Shown piece by piece: positions 54,366 to 63,186 of a stretch of DNA of 64,000 nucleotides. Each line of letters starts with the position of its first letter. The first letter of the stretch is position 1. The stretch comes from Mycobacterium sp. 1465703.0 (lineage in GTDB: Bacteria > Actinomycetota > Actinomycetes > Mycobacteriales > Mycobacteriaceae): positions 1 through 64,000 of the forward strand of contig NZ_LZKU01000135.1 in NCBI RefSeq assembly GCF_001672975.1, written 5' to 3'. Under the pieces are notes generated by a model. That model had not been told where the DNA came from. It did not search any database and was given only the letters and a program-made list of their open reading frames with translations. Both the position numbers and the translations under genes were made by a program.

Positions 54366-57300
54366 ATGGGTGCGCCCGCAAATGTGGAGTGCAGTAGGTG
54401 TGGGGCTGGGAACCGGCCTCAGGCCAAGTTCTGCGGCAAGTGTGGCGGCCCGCTTGCGGTCGAGGTTGCATGCCGGGAGTGCGGCGCGCGCAATCCGGTG
54501 GGACAGCGCTTTTGCGACGAGTGCGGCACCGGGCTGAGCGCGCGGTCGGTGCCGACGCAGCCCGCGGGACCGCCGGTTCCCCGGACACTCGGAGACGGGC
54601 GTTACACGCTCGGTCGCCTGCTCGGTGAGGGTGCCGGCAAGCGGGTGTACCTGGCCCTCGACACTCGCCTGCAGCGCGAGGTGGCCGCCGCAGTATTCAA
54701 GGCCGGCGGCTCGGACGACAACGCGATGCGCCGTGCACGCCGGGAAGCTGAGGCGATGGCGAAGCTTGGCGAACACGCCAACATTGTCAACGTCTACGAC
54801 TTCGGCGACGAGCAAGGGCAGCTATACCTGATCAGCCAGTACATGGCGGGCGGTGACCTCTACGGCCTGCTCTCGGACGCAGCGGATCACCGACTCGCCG
54901 TCGAAGAGGTGGTCCGGATCGGCGGGGACATCGCCAGTGGGCTCGCGCACGCACACGCCCATGGAGTGGTGCATCGTGATGTCAAGCCGCAAAACGTGTG
55001 GCTGGCACCCGACGGCACCGCCAAGATCGGAGATTTCGGGCTCGCGGTCGCAGAAGGCGCAACGCGGGTGACCGCGGTGGGGACGGTGATCGGAACCGTC
55101 GCCTATATGGCGCCCGAGCAGGCCCTCGGTCGCGGTTCCGACGCACGCTCGGACATCTACTCACTTGGTGCCCTCCTCTACGAATTGCTCTGTGGGGTAA
55201 CACCTTTCGCGGGTGAATCGGCGGCCGCGATTGTCTCCCAGCACGTTTCGTCTACTCCGGTCGTGCCCAGCGGGCATCGCTCCGGTGTTCCAGCACCACT
55301 CGACCAGTTGTTGCTCAGAATGCTGGCAAAGTCACCGGAGGCCCGTCCCCAACAAGCAGCCGAGGTGCGCGATGCCCTGGGGGCCATCGCCGCTGCGGCG
55401 AGCGGTGGCGATAGCGCGAATCAGGACATGGCGGCACTCGACCGGATCACCGACAGCACATTCCTCGGGCGAGAGCGAGAGACGCACGAGCTCCGCGCCG
55501 CGATTGATGACGCCGTGGGCCGCCGTGGCCGCACTGTACTGATAAGTGGCGAGTCGGGAATCGGCAAGACACGGCTTGCGTCGGAGGCCGCGGCATACGC
55601 CGCCCTTCGGGGAGCGCAGGTGCTGTGGGGTCGCTGCTATGCGGGTGCGGGTGCTCCCGCCTATTGGCCGTGGGTGCAGGTGATTCGCGACTATGCACGC
55701 AGTCACGACCCCGAGACGGTGGCTTCCGACCTGGGCTCCGGCGCGTTCGAGATCGCTCAAATCGTCTCCGAGATACGCGAGCGGATGCCGGAGATCCCCG
55801 AATCGCCACCGCTGGACGCTGAGCAGGCGCGCTTTCGGCTGTTCGATTCGGTGTCGCGGTTCCTGATCGGCGCTTCCGACCGCGCGCCACTTGCGATCTT
55901 CCTCGAAGACCTGCATCAGGCCGACCAGCCATCGCTGATGCTGTTGGCGTTCGCCGTACGCGAGCTCGCCCACTCACGCGTGATCGTGCTGGGCACTTAC
56001 CGCGACGACGAGCTTCCCGACGACCACTACTTGAACGAAGTGCTCACCGGGCTCAGCAAGGAGCGGGGCTACGCCCGCATCAAGTTGCGGGGGCTCTCGG
56101 ATCAACACGTCAAGGCGATGCTCGAAGCGGTGCTGCAACAGCCGCTAGAGCGACGAAGCGAACTTGCGCTTGCGGACGCCGTTTGCCGAGAGTCGGAGGG
56201 CAATCCGTACTTCGTCGAAGAGATCGTCCGTCACCTGATCGACTCGGAAGTGCTCGACTGGCGCGATGGCCGGTGGATTACCAACATCCGGGACGGCGAG
56301 GAGCTGGGCATCCCTCGAGGTATCCACGAAGTGGTGTCCCGTCGGTTGGAGAAGTTGCCGACTGAAACACTCGAGCTGCTCTCGACTGCGGCGGTCATCG
56401 GCCGTGAGTTCGATCTGCCGATCCTGACGCACATCAGTGGGCTGGAGGCAGACGCCGTGTTGGCACAGTTGCAGCCGGCTCTCGATGGGGCGATCGTGCG
56501 GCAGGCTGCCAGCGAGCCGGGCCGGTACGGCTTCGCGCACAGCGCGACTCGGGACGCGCTATATGACGACCTGCCCGCGCTGCGGCGCTCCCAGCTGCAC
56601 ATCGCTGCGGGCGAGGCAATCGAGGAGATCCACGAGGAACGGATCGAGTCCCACCTGTCTGCGATAGCTTTCCACTTCGCGAAGGCGGCTCCCTACGGCG
56701 ATGCTGCCAAGGCAGCCGACTACGCGTGGTGGGCGGGCGAGCGGGCGGCGGCGACGTATGCCTACGAGGACGCGGTGAGCCTTTACGCGACGGCGCTGCG
56801 GCTGTTCGACACGATCTCAGAGGTAGTGCCGCAACGCCGGTGCGATCTGTTGCTGGCGCTCGGGGACGCCCGGTGGCGGGCCGGCGAAGCCGAAGGCGCT
56901 CGGAAGACATTCGGCGAGGCGGCGACGATCGCGCGGGAGTTGGCGCTGAATGACCACTATGCGCGTGCGGCGCTTGGATACGGCGGCGGCCCGGGCGGCT
57001 TCTCGATCACCGACCGTGCCGACGAACAGCTGGTGGCGATGTTGGATGAGTCGCTTGAGGTGTTGCCCGCGCGGGACAGCGCGCTTCGAGTGACAGTCCT
57101 CTCCCGGCTGGCCCTCGAGCTTCGCTGCAAGGGCGCGCTGGCAGAAGCCGACCGGGCCAGTGCGCAGGCTATCGAGATGGCCGAACGCGTCGGCGATACG
57201 AAGATCTTGCTGTTGGCCATGCACAGCCGGCAGTGGTCGACCTTGGGCCCCGACCGAATCGAAGAGGCGATCGCGTCCGGCGAGGAGATGGCGCGGCTCG

Positions 57301-58808
57301 CGCGGATCGTCGGTGACCGCGACATGGAGTTCGAGGGCCACCAGTTGCGGCTGATTGCGCTTGCCCAGCTGGGCGACTTCCGCGCGGTCGATCAGGAGAT
57401 CACGACGTGTGACCGGCTGGCCAACGAACTGCGTCAGCCGCGCTATCTGTGGCAGGTTGCGGTGTTCCGCACGATGCGAGCGCTGATGCAGGGCCGTTAC
57501 AAGGAGTCGGAGCGTCTCGCGCGGACCGCGCTGTCGATCGGTCAGCGCGCCGAGCGTGAGGTGGCAGCAGTCGTATTTGGCGCGCATTCCTTCCTGACCC
57601 GGCTCGCGGATGGCACCCTCGAACAGCTGCGTGACGTCGGCCGGGAAGCCGCCGCGCGCTACGGGCAAGCGTGGCCCGCATCGTATGTGTGGTTGCTGAC
57701 AGAGATCGGCCAGCTCGACGAGGCTCGCGCCAGGTTCGCCGAGATTACGGCCGACGGCTTCGAGGCGCTGCGACGCGGCAGCGATTGGTTGACGTCGGTC
57801 TGCGTGCTTTCGATGGCGTCGATCCCGATCGGTGATCGAGAAGCCGCCAACGCGCTCTATGAGCTGCTGGTGCCCTATGCAGATCGCTGCACGCTGTTTT
57901 TGGCCGGCGCCGGGTGCCTCGGCTCCAACCACACGTTCCTCGCCTTCGCCGCTGCGGCGGCGGACCGCCATGCGGACGCGGTGCATCACTTTGAGCTGGC
58001 CCTTGCGCGTAATGCGGAGATCGGCTGCGACTACGTGACGCCTCGAATCTGTTACGAATACGCGCGCACGCTGCTCACATCCGAGCCGGCGGATCGGGAC
58101 AAGGCAATGGGCCTGATTGACCATGGAAACGGCGTCGCACAGCGCAACGGCATGCGTGTCGAGGTCGAGCGGCTCCTGCGATTGCGCCGCGAGCACGAGG
58201 TGAAGCGGGAACAGAAGCCGATGCACGGGTGGTCGATGATTGACGACGTTGCAGAGTCCGTCGAGGCGGACCGGCCCGACCTCAGCAAGGTGGCCGCTCC
58301 GGACGGAACGGTCACGATTATGTTCTCCGACATCGAGGGTTCGACGGTACTAGCCGAGCAACTCGGCGACGAGCGCTGGCTGAAGCTATTGCACCGCCAT
58401 AACGCGGTCATCCGTCGCCAATTGGCTGCCCACAGTGGCTTCGAGGTCAAATCACAGGGCGACGGGTTCATGGTCGCCTTCGCCAGCGCCCGCAGCGCGC
58501 TGCGCTGCGCGATCGCAATTCAGCGTGATTTGGCGGCGTACCGCGACCAGTCCGGTGGCCAGGTTCTGCGCGTGCGGATCGGACTCCACACCGGAGAGGT
58601 GATTCGCGAACAGGAGGACTTCTTCGGGCACACCGTGATCCTCGCGGCCCGCATCGGGGCGAAAGCACATGGAAACGGAATCCTCGTCTCGGCGGTGCTG
58701 CGTGGCCTGGTTGTCGGCAGTCACGAGTTCCAATTCGGCGAGACGCGCGAGGAACAGCTCAAAGGCCTGCAGGATCCGCAACGCGTCTATGAGGTCTGCT
58801 GGCGGTAA
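54366..58808 (+). CDS. Zinc ribbon / protein kinase / STAND ATPase / helical repeats / class III cyclase fusion protein
   Basis: 1480 residues. Two zinc ribbons (CSRCG...CGKCG, CRECG...CDECG; 9-53). Kinase about 80-340: HRDVKPQN 203-210, DFG 223-225, APE 249-251. The beta3 lysine position is Ala109 (VAAAVF), while the glycine loop LGEGAGKRVY has Lys92, a WNK-like layout. AAA/STAND ATPase from about 365: Walker A GESGIGKT 395-402, Walker B IFLEDL near 511. Then a long helical, TPR-like region (about 730-1290). C-terminal cyclase: D1322, D1366 and K1362 are kept, but the transition-state Asn is Ile1426 (VILAAR). No membrane helix seen. Probably a cytosolic sensor-transducer joined to the DegV genes. 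Confidence 0.88.
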   Translation: MGAPANVECSRCGAGNRPQAKFCGKCGGPLAVEVACRECGARNPVGQRFCDECGTGLSARSVPTQPAGPPVPRTLGDGRYTLGRLLGEGAGKRVYLALDTRLQREVAAAVFKAGGSDDNAMRRARREAEAMAKLGEHANIVNVYDFGDEQGQLYLISQYMAGGDLYGLLSDAADHRLAVEEVVRIGGDIASGLAHAHAHGVVHRDVKPQNVWLAPDGTAKIGDFGLAVAEGATRVTAVGTVIGTVAYMAPEQALGRGSDARSDIYSLGALLYELLCGVTPFAGESAAAIVSQHVSSTPVVPSGHRSGVPAPLDQLLLRMLAKSPEARPQQAAEVRDALGAIAAAASGGDSANQDMAALDRITDSTFLGRERETHELRAAIDDAVGRRGRTVLISGESGIGKTRLASEAAAYAALRGAQVLWGRCYAGAGAPAYWPWVQVIRDYARSHDPETVASDLGSGAFEIAQIVSEIRERMPEIPESPPLDAEQARFRLFDSVSRFLIGASDRAPLAIFLEDLHQADQPSLMLLAFAVRELAHSRVIVLGTYRDDELPDDHYLNEVLTGLSKERGYARIKLRGLSDQHVKAMLEAVLQQPLERRSELALADAVCRESEGNPYFVEEIVRHLIDSEVLDWRDGRWITNIRDGEELGIPRGIHEVVSRRLEKLPTETLELLSTAAVIGREFDLPILTHISGLEADAVLAQLQPALDGAIVRQAASEPGRYGFAHSATRDALYDDLPALRRSQLHIAAGEAIEEIHEERIESHLSAIAFHFAKAAPYGDAAKAADYAWWAGERAAATYAYEDAVSLYATALRLFDTISEVVPQRRCDLLLALGDARWRAGEAEGARKTFGEAATIARELALNDHYARAALGYGGGPGGFSITDRADEQLVAMLDESLEVLPARDSALRVTVLSRLALELRCKGALAEADRASAQAIEMAERVGDTKILLLAMHSRQWSTLGPDRIEEAIASGEEMARLARIVGDRDMEFEGHQLRLIALAQLGDFRAVDQEITTCDRLANELRQPRYLWQVAVFRTMRALMQGRYKESERLARTALSIGQRAEREVAAVVFGAHSFLTRLADGTLEQLRDVGREAAARYGQAWPASYVWLLTEIGQLDEARARFAEITADGFEALRRGSDWLTSVCVLSMASIPIGDREAANALYELLVPYADRCTLFLAGAGCLGSNHTFLAFAAAAADRHADAVHHFELALARNAEIGCDYVTPRICYEYARTLLTSEPADRDKAMGLIDHGNGVAQRNGMRVEVERLLRLRREHEVKREQKPMHGWSMIDDVAESVEADRPDLSKVAAPDGTVTIMFSDIEGSTVLAEQLGDERWLKLLHRHNAVIRRQLAAHSGFEVKSQGDGFMVAFASARSALRCAIAIQRDLAAYRDQSGGQVLRVRIGLHTGEVIREQEDFFGHTVILAARIGAKAHGNGILVSAVLRGLVVGSHEFQFGETREEQLKGLQDPQRVYEVCWR

Positions 58809-58811
58809 AGC

Positions 58812-60809
58812 TCAGGCCGACAGGCCCTCTGGCGTGCTGCGCAGGCGCTGCAGCGCTTGGCGCACCAGCTCTCCATTGGTGGTCTGCCAGAACGGCGGCA
58901 ACGAGGCGCTCAGGTAGCCGCCGTATCCGGCGGTCACCATGCGTGAGTCGAGCACGGCGACCACACCGCGGTCGGTGACGCGGCGCAGCAACCGCCCGGA
59001 CCCCTGCGCCAGCAGCAGTGCCGCGTGGCTGGCAGCGACGGCCATGAAGCCATTGCCGCCGTGCGCGGCGACCGCGCGTTGCCGCGCGCTCAGCAGCGGG
59101 TCATCCGGCCGGGGAAACGGGATGCGATCGATCAGCACCAACGACAGCGACGGCCCGGGTACATCGACGCCCTGCCACAGCGAGAGCGTGCCGAACAGGG
59201 ACGTCTGCGGATCAGCGCTGAACTGCTCGACCAACGCCGACGTGCTGTCGTCGCCCTGACACAGCACCGGCGTCGACAGCCGTGCTCGCATGGCCTCGGC
59301 GGCCGCGCGAGCCGCGCGCATCGACGAGAACAACCCCAGCGTGCGTCCGTCGGCGGCGGTGATGAGCTCGGCGATCTCGGCCAGCTGTTCGGCCGAGCCG
59401 ACGCCGTCGCGGCCCGGCGGCGGCAGGTGCGCGGCCACGTAAAGGATTCCGGCTTTGGCGTGCTGAAACGGTGAACCCACGTCCAGGCCCCGCCACCGCG
59501 CGTCGTCGCCGTCCTCGGCGGTCAGTCCCCAGGCCGTGGCCATGGCGTCGAACGAGCCGCCGATGGTCAGCGTCGCCGACGTCAGCACCGCTGTCGAACG
59601 CGAGAACACCCGGTCCCGCAGCAGGCCGGCGACCGATAGCGGCGCCACCCGCAACACCGGACGCGGTGCGCCGCCCCGGATCTCCTCGTGTTCCAGCCAC
59701 ACCACATCGGTGCGGTCGGGGATGGCCGGGCCGAACGATGCCAGCACGCGTGACGCGGTGTCCGATATTTCGCTCAGTGCCGCAACGGCTTCGGCGCGTG
59801 CCGATGCCGCCTTGGGATCATTGGTGCCCTCGATCGCGGAGCGCGCCGCGGTCGCGACATCACGCAGCGCCGTCAGGTAGGTCGCCAACTCCTCGTCGAG
59901 GCGATCGATGCGCCCCGGCGCGCCCTCGTGAATGAGCGAGGCGAAGTTGGCGGTGGTCGCCTCGAAGCGCTGGATCAGTTCCGGGTCGACCAATCGGCCG
60001 ATCCGCCGGGCGGCCACGCCGAGGCCGGCCGACGTCAGCTCCGCGGTGGCTACCGACGTCACCCGATCCACCAATTCGTGTGCCTCGTCGACGACCAGCA
60101 GGTCATGCTCGGGCAACACCGCCGACTCGGACACCGCGTCGATGGCCAGCAGCGCATGGTTGGTGACCACGATGTCGGCCTGACCGGCCCGGCTTCGTGC
60201 CCGCTCGGAGAAGCACTCGGTGCCGAAGGGGCAGCGCGTCAGGCCCAGGCATTCCCGCGCGGAAACGCTGACCTGCGACCAAGATCGGTCCGGCACACCG
60301 GGCTTCAGGTCGTCTCGGTCACCGGATTCGGTGCTGGCAGCCCACTCGGTGAGCCGTTGCACGTCGCGGCCCAGCGCGCTGACCGCCATCGGGTTGAAGA
60401 GTTCCTCCTGCGGCCGGTCGTCGGCGCTTTCGCCGTCTGCCGCCCCGCCGTTGTGAATCTTGTTCAAGCACAGATAGTTTCGTCGGCCTTTGAGTAGGGC
60501 GAACTGCGGGCGGCGGGGCAGCGCATCGGCCAGCGAGTCGACCAGCCGGGGCAGATCGCGATCGACGAGCTGGCGCTGCAGGGCAATCGTGGCCGTGGAC
60601 ACGACGACGGGGGAGTCGTCGCTGAGTGCGTGGACGATCGCGGGCACCAGATACGCCAGCGACTTGCCGGTACCGGTGCCGGCCTGCACCACCAGATGCT
60701 CATCGGTGGCGAACGCCCGCGCCACCGCCGCGGCCATCTCCTGTTGGCCGCTGCGTTCACTACCGCCGAGCGCGGCCACAGCAGTTGCCAGCAGCTCGGA
60801 CACGGACAC
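58812..60809 (-). CDS. dinG: DinG-family ATP-dependent helicase
   Basis: XPD-like superfamily 2 DNA helicase with an iron-sulfur cluster, 665 residues. Walker A is QAGTGTGKSLAYLVP; motif II is VVDEAHELVDR; the cluster cysteines are in YLCLNKIH and ECLGLTRCPFGTECF; motif VI is LLAQGSGRLLRRVTDRG. It unwinds 5'-tailed, D-loop or G-quadruplex structures; exact role in mycobacteria is inferred. Convergent with the cyclase fusion gene, 3-bp gap. ATG at the family position (MSVSELLA). Confidence 0.95.
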   Translation of the reverse strand: MSVSELLATAVAALGGSERSGQQEMAAAVARAFATDEHLVVQAGTGTGKSLAYLVPAIVHALSDDSPVVVSTATIALQRQLVDRDLPRLVDSLADALPRRPQFALLKGRRNYLCLNKIHNGGAADGESADDRPQEELFNPMAVSALGRDVQRLTEWAASTESGDRDDLKPGVPDRSWSQVSVSARECLGLTRCPFGTECFSERARSRAGQADIVVTNHALLAIDAVSESAVLPEHDLLVVDEAHELVDRVTSVATAELTSAGLGVAARRIGRLVDPELIQRFEATTANFASLIHEGAPGRIDRLDEELATYLTALRDVATAARSAIEGTNDPKAASARAEAVAALSEISDTASRVLASFGPAIPDRTDVVWLEHEEIRGGAPRPVLRVAPLSVAGLLRDRVFSRSTAVLTSATLTIGGSFDAMATAWGLTAEDGDDARWRGLDVGSPFQHAKAGILYVAAHLPPPGRDGVGSAEQLAEIAELITAADGRTLGLFSSMRAARAAAEAMRARLSTPVLCQGDDSTSALVEQFSADPQTSLFGTLSLWQGVDVPGPSLSLVLIDRIPFPRPDDPLLSARQRAVAAHGGNGFMAVAASHAALLLAQGSGRLLRRVTDRGVVAVLDSRMVTAGYGGYLSASLPPFWQTTNGELVRQALQRLRSTPEGLSA

Positions 60810-60875
60810 GTCGGACGTGGCTACCCTCTTCGCTGTTCGGGGCGGCGCTCGCGCCGCGGCATTTTCACGGCGATG

Positions 60876-62234
60876 CTAGCGGCGGCCGGCGGGAATCTGC
60901 GTCGTCGCTACCGCGGGATCACCGTGCGACAAGTTCAAACCCTCCCACGGCAGACTGCGCAGCCCGGAAGTTACCAGCTCGCGCGCCGCGGCGAGGTTCG
61001 GTTTCGACATCAGCTCGCCATTGCGGACCAGGGGCACGGTCAACACCCGAGCCGGTTCGGAGACATTGGGTCGATGGCCGGCCGGGTACACCACCTCGTC
61101 GGTGATGATGCCCGAGCCGCGCGACAGCCGCAGCGCCTCCTTGCGCCCGCCGCGAGATTCCTTGTGACTGCTGCGCTTCTGCACCGGCAAGCCGTCCACT
61201 TCGACGAGTTTGTAGACCATGTTCGCCGTCGGGGCGCCCGAGCCGGTCACCAGTGACGTGCCGACGCCGTAACTGTCCACCGGCTCGGCGGCCAGGGCCG
61301 CGATGGAGAACTCGTCGAGGTCACCGGAGACCACGATGCGCGTCCCGGTGGCGCCCAGTTCGTCGAGCTGCTCACGCACCTGGCGGGCCAGCACACCCAG
61401 CTCGCCGGAGTCGATACGCACCGCACCGAGCCCGGTACCGGCGGCGGCCACGGCGTTGGCCACACCGGTCGTCACGTCATAGGTGTCCACCAGCAGCGTG
61501 GTGTCCACGCCGAGCGCTTCGACCTGCGCGCGAAATGCCGCCAATTCGGTCGATTCCGTAGGGGAGTCGGCACGGGTGTGCAGCATGGTGAACGCATGCG
61601 CGGAGGTGCCTTCGGTGGGGATTCCGTAGCAGCGCTGTGCCTCCAAGTTGGAGGACGCGGCGAAGCCGGCGATGTAGGCGGCGCGGGCCGCGGCGACCGC
61701 CGCCTGTTCGTGGGTTCGCCGTGACCCCATCTCGATCAAGGGGCGTCCCCGGGCCGCGCTCACCATCCGCGCCGCAGCGGACGCGACCGCGGTGTCATGG
61801 TTGAAAATCGACAGCGCCAGCGTTTCCAGCACCACGCATTCGGCGAACGTCCCGGTCACCGACAGCACCGGGGATCCGGGGAAGTACAGCTCGCCTTCGG
61901 CGTAGCCGTCGATGTCGCCGCCGAACCGAAATTCGCGCAGGTACCGCAAGGTATCTGGATCGAGGAACTGTCCCAGCGACTGGCACGCCTGGTCATCGAA
62001 GGTGAACTGCGGCAGCGCCTCGAGCAGCCGCCCGGTCCCGGCGACCACGCCGTAGCGGCGCCCTTCGGGAAGTCGGCGGGCAAAAAGTTCGAAGGTGGTC
62101 CGCCGATCGGCGCTGCCGTCTCGCAGCGCCGCCGCCAACATCGTCAACTCGTACTTGTCGGTCAGCAGCCCAGTAACGACCGGGTCGTTCATTCCATAAC
62201 GGTATCGGCTGCCATCAGGGCTCGGTAACGTCAT
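60876..62234 (-). CDS. pncB1: Nicotinate phosphoribosyltransferase
   Basis: First step of NAD salvage from nicotinic acid: forms nicotinate mononucleotide with PRPP. 452 residues, type II fold. GLLTDKYELTMLAAAL at the N-terminus, MGSRRTHEQAAVAAARAAYIAGFAASSN with the phosphorylated-histidine region, VRIDSGELGVLA, VSGDLDEFSI and GVGTSLVTGSGAPTANMVYKLVE. ATG at 62232-62234 follows GAGGGATGG; the later ATG at 62192 lacks a site. Divergent from clpS. Confidence 0.94.
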   Translation of the reverse strand: MTLPSPDGSRYRYGMNDPVVTGLLTDKYELTMLAAALRDGSADRRTTFELFARRLPEGRRYGVVAGTGRLLEALPQFTFDDQACQSLGQFLDPDTLRYLREFRFGGDIDGYAEGELYFPGSPVLSVTGTFAECVVLETLALSIFNHDTAVASAAARMVSAARGRPLIEMGSRRTHEQAAVAAARAAYIAGFAASSNLEAQRCYGIPTEGTSAHAFTMLHTRADSPTESTELAAFRAQVEALGVDTTLLVDTYDVTTGVANAVAAAGTGLGAVRIDSGELGVLARQVREQLDELGATGTRIVVSGDLDEFSIAALAAEPVDSYGVGTSLVTGSGAPTANMVYKLVEVDGLPVQKRSSHKESRGGRKEALRLSRGSGIITDEVVYPAGHRPNVSEPARVLTVPLVRNGELMSKPNLAAARELVTSGLRSLPWEGLNLSHGDPAVATTQIPAGRR

Positions 62235-62258
62235 CCATCCCTCGGTATCGTGTAGGCC

Positions 62259-62564
62259 ATGGTTGTTATGTCAGCGCCCACTAAGCCGGGCACTACAGGA
62301 CAACGAGAGTCCGCTCCGGTAGAGGTCACGGCGAGTCCCTGGGTCACGATCGTCTGGGATGACCCGGTCAATCTGATGACCTACGTGACGTATGTGTTCC
62401 AGAAGTTGTTCGGCTACAGCGAGCCGCACGCCACCAAGCTGATGTTGCAGGTGCACAACGAAGGAAAAGCGGTGGTGTCCGCCGGCAGCCGCGAGTCCAT
62501 GGAAGTCGATGTGTCCAAGCTGCACGCCGCCGGTCTGTGGGCGACGATGCAGCAGGACCGCTGA
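62259..62564 (+). CDS. clpS: ClpS, N-end rule adaptor of the Clp protease
   Basis: 101 residues. Delivers proteins with N-degron residues to ClpC1P1P2. Core motifs are [20 protein letters not shown] and [20 protein letters not shown], with the N-degron pocket residues in NLMTYV and the His in QVHNEGK. The C-terminal half is almost identical to M. tuberculosis as I recall. The flexible N-terminal 25 residues are variable. Confidence 0.95.
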   Translation: MVVMSAPTKPGTTGQRESAPVEVTASPWVTIVWDDPVNLMTYVTYVFQKLFGYSEPHATKLMLQVHNEGKAVVSAGSRESMEVDVSKLHAAGLWATMQQDR

Positions 62565-62588
62565 AGCTTGAGGCGCTGGCGATTCCCT

Positions 62589-63170
62589 GTGCGCAAATGG
62601 AAGCGGGTCGAGACCGCTGACGGTCCTCGTTTTCGGTCGGCCCTGGCCTCCCACGAGGCCGCCTTGCTCAAGAACCTCGCCACTGCGATGGTCGGCTTGC
62701 TCGATGAACGTGAATCCTCCTCACCGGCAGACGAACTCGAGGAAATCACCGGTATCAAGACCGGGAATTCCGAACCACCGAAAGATCCCACGCTGCGTCG
62801 GCTGCTGCCCGACTTCTATCGGCACGACGACGATGACACCGCCCCGCCGGATGCCGCGGACAGCCTCAACGCCGCACTGCGCAGCCTGCACGAGCCCGAT
62901 ATCGTCAACGCCAAACGTGTTGCCGCGCAACGCTTGTTGAGCACGGTTCCGGACGATGGCGGCCGCTTCGAGTTGACCGAAGACGACGCGAACTCCTGGA
63001 TCGCGGCGGTCAACGACATCCGGCTGACCCTGGGCGTCATGCTCGAGGTCGGGCCGGAAGGCCCGGAGCGTCTGCCGGCTGACCACCCACTGGCGGTGCA
63101 CTTCGATGTGTATCAGTGGTTGACCGTGCTGCAGGAATACCTGGTCTTGGTGCTCATGGGATCGCGATGA
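62589..63170 (+). CDS. DUF2017 protein (Rv1332 type)
   Basis: 193 residues beginning VRKWKRVETADGPRFRSALA, the family start, with LASHEAALLKNLATAMVGLLDERE and LPDFYRHDDDD in the middle and LTLGVMLEVGPEG near the end. No catalytic motif and no function known. GTG at 62589 is preferred; TTG at 62568 would add 7 residues. Always beside clpS in mycobacteria, 24 bp away here, so a link to regulated proteolysis is possible. Confidence 0.85.
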   Translation: MRKWKRVETADGPRFRSALASHEAALLKNLATAMVGLLDERESSSPADELEEITGIKTGNSEPPKDPTLRRLLPDFYRHDDDDTAPPDAADSLNAALRSLHEPDIVNAKRVAAQRLLSTVPDDGGRFELTEDDANSWIAAVNDIRLTLGVMLEVGPEGPERLPADHPLAVHFDVYQWLTVLQEYLVLVLMGSR

Positions 63171-63186
63171 CCTCGATGGGCGACCG

